A DNA stretch of 6,580 nt from Atribacterota bacterium. GTDB lineage: Bacteria; Atribacterota; Phoenicimicrobiia; Phoenicimicrobiales; Phoenicimicrobiaceae. The position numbers and the translations under genes are program-made. The notes beneath the pieces are model-generated. The model saw only the letters and a program-made list of their open reading frames with translations. It made no database searches and was not told the origin of the DNA. Positions 5,034 through 6,580 of this stretch are shown piece after piece (the first letter of the stretch is position 1; every line of letters begins with the position of its first letter). Where the stretch lies: contig DAOUWX010000102.1 in NCBI GenBank assembly GCA_030666935.1, forward strand, positions 1 to 6,580, written 5' to 3'.

Positions 5034-6215
5034 CTATTCTTTTAGTATCTCGGCTTTATCAGTCTTTTCCCAGGTAAAATCTTCATCTTCCCTTCCAAAA
5101 TGACCATATGCAGCAGTCTTTTTATAAATAGGTCTTCTCAGTTTTAAGTGTCTTATTATTGCTTCCGGACGTAAATCAAAATTCTTCTTGATTAATTCTA
5201 ATATTTTCGATTGAGGAATTTTTTCTGTTCCAAAAGTATCTATCATAATAGATAGAGGATGAGCCACTCCTATAGCATAAGCAATTTGTATTTCACATTT
5301 ATCAGTCAATCCGGCAGCTACAACATTTTTTGCGATATACCTTGCCATATAACTACCTGACCTGTCTACTTTAGTGGGGTCTTTTCCAGAGAAACATCCT
5401 CCTCCATGACTTCCTAATCCTCCATAAGTATCTACAATTATTTTTCTGCCGGTTAAACCGGCATCTGCTTGAGGGCCACCTATAGCAAATCTTCCGGTAG
5501 CGTTAATAAAATATTTAGTATTTTCATCAAGATATTTTTGGGGAATAACGTAATTAATAACTTTTTCTTTAATATCTTTTTGTATAGTTTCATAGGAAAT
5601 ATCAGGGTGATGTTGAGCTGCAATTACTACCGCCTCTACTCTCTTTGGGTCCCCATTCTCATATTCAACTGTAACTTGTGATTTGCCATCAGGTCTAAGA
5701 TAAGGAATTATCTTTTTTCTTCTTGCTTCTGCCAATCGATAAGTTAATTTATGAGCTAATATTATAGGAAGAGGCATCAGTTCGGGAGTTTCTCTGCAAG
5801 CATAACCGAACATCATTCCCTGATCACCTGCCCCGGTAGTTTCTAAATCATTCTTTTCTTTTCCAATTTCTTTTACTCCCAGTGACTTGCTCACTCCCCG
5901 ATCTATATCCTTTGATTGTTCATCAATAGAGGTTAATACTGCACAAGTATCGCCATCAAATCCAAATTTTGCCCTGGTGTAACCTATGTCTCGGATAGTT
6001 TGACGTACTATTTTAGGAATATCTACATAACAAGAAGTGGTGATCTGTCCGGCGACCATAACTAATCCGGTAGCTACTAAAGTTTCCACTGCTACTCTTC
6101 CATAAGGATCTTTTTTGTAGATACCGTCCAGTATAGCATCAGATATTTGATCAGCAACCTTATCCGGATGTCCTTCAGTAACTGATTCAGAAGTAAATAA
6201 ATATTTGTTCTTCAA
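5034..6215 (-). CDS. metK: S-adenosylmethionine synthetase (methionine adenosyltransferase)
   Basis: MetK makes S-adenosylmethionine from methionine and ATP, releasing phosphate and pyrophosphate, usually as a cytoplasmic tetramer. The 393-residue product has normal length. Key motifs are SESVTEGHPDK (9-19, catalytic His16), GAGDQG (128-133, ATP binding) and the loop GGGCFSGKDPTKVDRS (271-286). The last usually reads GGGAFSGKD, so Cys274 replaces a common Ala. I chose TTG 6215 because AAGGAG (6230-6225) lies 9 bases upstream and the product then starts MKNKYLFTSES, as in the family. The ATG at 6224 directly abuts the ribosome site. The in-frame TTG at 6260 lies inside the riboswitch terminator. 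The gene is controlled by the SAM-I riboswitch upstream, a direct product feedback. The stop is TAG, and no clear terminator follows. Confidence 0.98.
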   Translation of the reverse strand: MKNKYLFTSESVTEGHPDKVADQISDAILDGIYKKDPYGRVAVETLVATGLVMVAGQITTSCYVDIPKIVRQTIRDIGYTRAKFGFDGDTCAVLTSIDEQSKDIDRGVSKSLGVKEIGKEKNDLETTGAGDQGMMFGYACRETPELMPLPIILAHKLTYRLAEARRKKIIPYLRPDGKSQVTVEYENGDPKRVEAVVIAAQHHPDISYETIQKDIKEKVINYVIPQKYLDENTKYFINATGRFAIGGPQADAGLTGRKIIVDTYGGLGSHGGGCFSGKDPTKVDRSGSYMARYIAKNVVAAGLTDKCEIQIAYAIGVAHPLSIMIDTFGTEKIPQSKILELIKKNFDLRPEAIIRHLKLRRPIYKKTAAYGHFGREDEDFTWEKTDKAEILKE

Positions 6216-6245
6216 ATCTAACATCTCCTTTTTTAATTCTAAATT

Positions 6246-6271
6246 AAAAAACCTCTTCAATGCCGAAGAGG
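6246..6271 (-). terminator. SAM-I riboswitch intrinsic terminator
   Basis: On the minus strand CCTCTTC (6271-6265) and GAAGAGG (6258-6252) form a 7-bp stem with loop GGCATT, followed by six T residues (6251-6246). An alternative antiterminator is visible: CCGAGAG (6295-6289) can pair with CTCTTCGG (6270-6263), leaving one T bulged. That pairing uses the edge of P1 and the terminator 5' arm, so SAM binding to the aptamer would free the terminator. Confidence 0.95.
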
Positions 6272-6282
6272 TAATTTTTTTA

Positions 6283-6400
6283 TCTTATCTCTCGGAATTG
6301 TAATTCCGCGGGAATTAGCACCGGCATAATGCCTTTGAAAATGACATTATAGGTTGCTGGGCTTCTCAGGGTCCGTCCCTCCACCAACTCTTGATAAGAG
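6283..6400 (-). promoter_or_regulatory. SAM-I riboswitch (S-box) aptamer of metK
   Basis: P1 is TCTTATC (6399-6393) with GATAAGA (6289-6283). The conserved core is intact: AAGAG, GGTGGAGGGAC (6385-6375), GAAGCCCAGCAACC (6365-6352) and GGTGCTAATTCC (6322-6311). P3 is ATAATG (6350-6345) with CATTAT (6331-6326). The aptamer binds S-adenosylmethionine and ends transcription when it is plentiful. Confidence 0.98.
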
Positions 6401-6420
6401 TATATTATTTTTACTTTGTT

Positions 6421-6449
6421 AAAATACCATAGTTAAAATCTAATGTCAA
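6421..6449 (-). promoter_or_regulatory. sigma70-type promoter of metK
   Basis: A perfect TTGACA (6449-6444) lies 17 bases from TATTTT (6426-6421). Transcription would start near 6414, just ahead of riboswitch P1. Confidence 0.82.
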
Positions 6450-6457
6450 GCTCTACA

Positions 6458-6499
6458 GCGTGGAGCGTATAGCATTTAGCGTAGAACCTATAGTAAAGA
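6458..6499 (+). repeat. heptamer repeat array F
   Basis: Six units in register are visible: GCGTGGA, GCGTATA, GCATTTA, GCGTAGA, ACCTATA and GTAAAGA. A purine-rich tract follows to about 6526. CTCTACA (6451-6457) could be one more degenerate unit. The array lies directly upstream of the metK promoter. Confidence 0.8.
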
Positions 6500-6553
6500 A
6501 AAAAGAAAATAAAAGATAGAAAAAAGCCCTCAAGAAATATTATATAATCGTAG

Positions 6554-6572
6554 GATAGGCGTCTCGCCTGTC
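6554..6572. repeat. GC-rich inverted repeat at the right edge
   Basis: GATAGGCG (6554-6561) and CGCCTGTC (6565-6572) form an 8-bp imperfect inverted repeat (one G-T pair) around TCT. It is preceded by GTAG on the plus strand, as is the palindrome at 4870-4889 on the minus strand, and it follows array F in the same order. Confidence 0.65.
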
Positions 6573-6580
6573 AATTAATC

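Noticed and set aside
5469..5681. Plus-strand open frame opposite metK
   Set aside because: It is antisense to a highly conserved gene, with no ribosome site or recognisable product.
6216..6260. Upstream TTG or ATG starts for metK
   Set aside because: TTG 6260 lies inside the terminator hairpin and ATG 6224 directly abuts the ribosome site; TTG 6215 has correct spacing and the family N-terminus.

Overview
The window is AT-rich (roughly one third G+C by eye). All five protein genes lie on the minus strand, so transcription runs from high to low coordinates. In that order they are metK (S-adenosylmethionine synthetase), a first pilT-type ATPase, a free-standing MshEN-domain protein, a second pilT-type ATPase and hisS (histidyl-tRNA synthetase). 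Two riboswitch-class leaders are intact: a SAM-I riboswitch before metK and a T-box before the MshEN-pilT-hisS set. SAM-I and T-box attenuators, strong AGGAGG-type ribosome binding sites, TTG starts and sigma70-like promoters suggest a Firmicutes-like bacterium or a related deep lineage that makes type IV pili. The intergenic repeats resemble those I associate with uncultured groups such as Atribacterota, but no marker here settles the phylum.

Layout on the minus strand. From 6449 to 5034: promoter, SAM-I aptamer, terminator, then metK starting at a TTG (6215). From 4670 to 3512: promoter, short leader, pilT copy 2. From 3278 to 36: promoter, T-box leader with antiterminator and terminator, MshEN protein (true start 2885), pilT copy 1, hisS. 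The last three genes are separated by only 50 and 22 bases and have no visible internal terminator, so they look like one operon. Three gene-free stretches (2886-3511, 4577-5033, 6216-6580) hold the leaders, the promoters and many short repeats.

Functional picture. MetK makes SAM and is switched off by SAM. The T-box operon joins pilus-retraction genes to a tRNA synthetase, so read-through into both the pilus genes and hisS should depend on one uncharged tRNA. The T-box bulge is UGGC, which calls for a tRNA with discriminator G73, and the stem I region has no His codon. This argues against tRNA-His and is compatible with tRNA-Asp, as in hisS-aspS operons; any aspS would lie beyond the left edge. 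The two PilT proteins are about 72% identical by hand count, and both keep every catalytic landmark.

Most unusual signal. The intergenic DNA carries at least six arrays of degenerate 7-base units (roughly GYATNNA), in both orientations. Most end in GYAAAGA followed by a purine-rich tract, and two are followed by GTAGG plus a GC-rich palindrome. Arrays end 2 to 12 bases upstream of the -35 box of all three predicted promoters.
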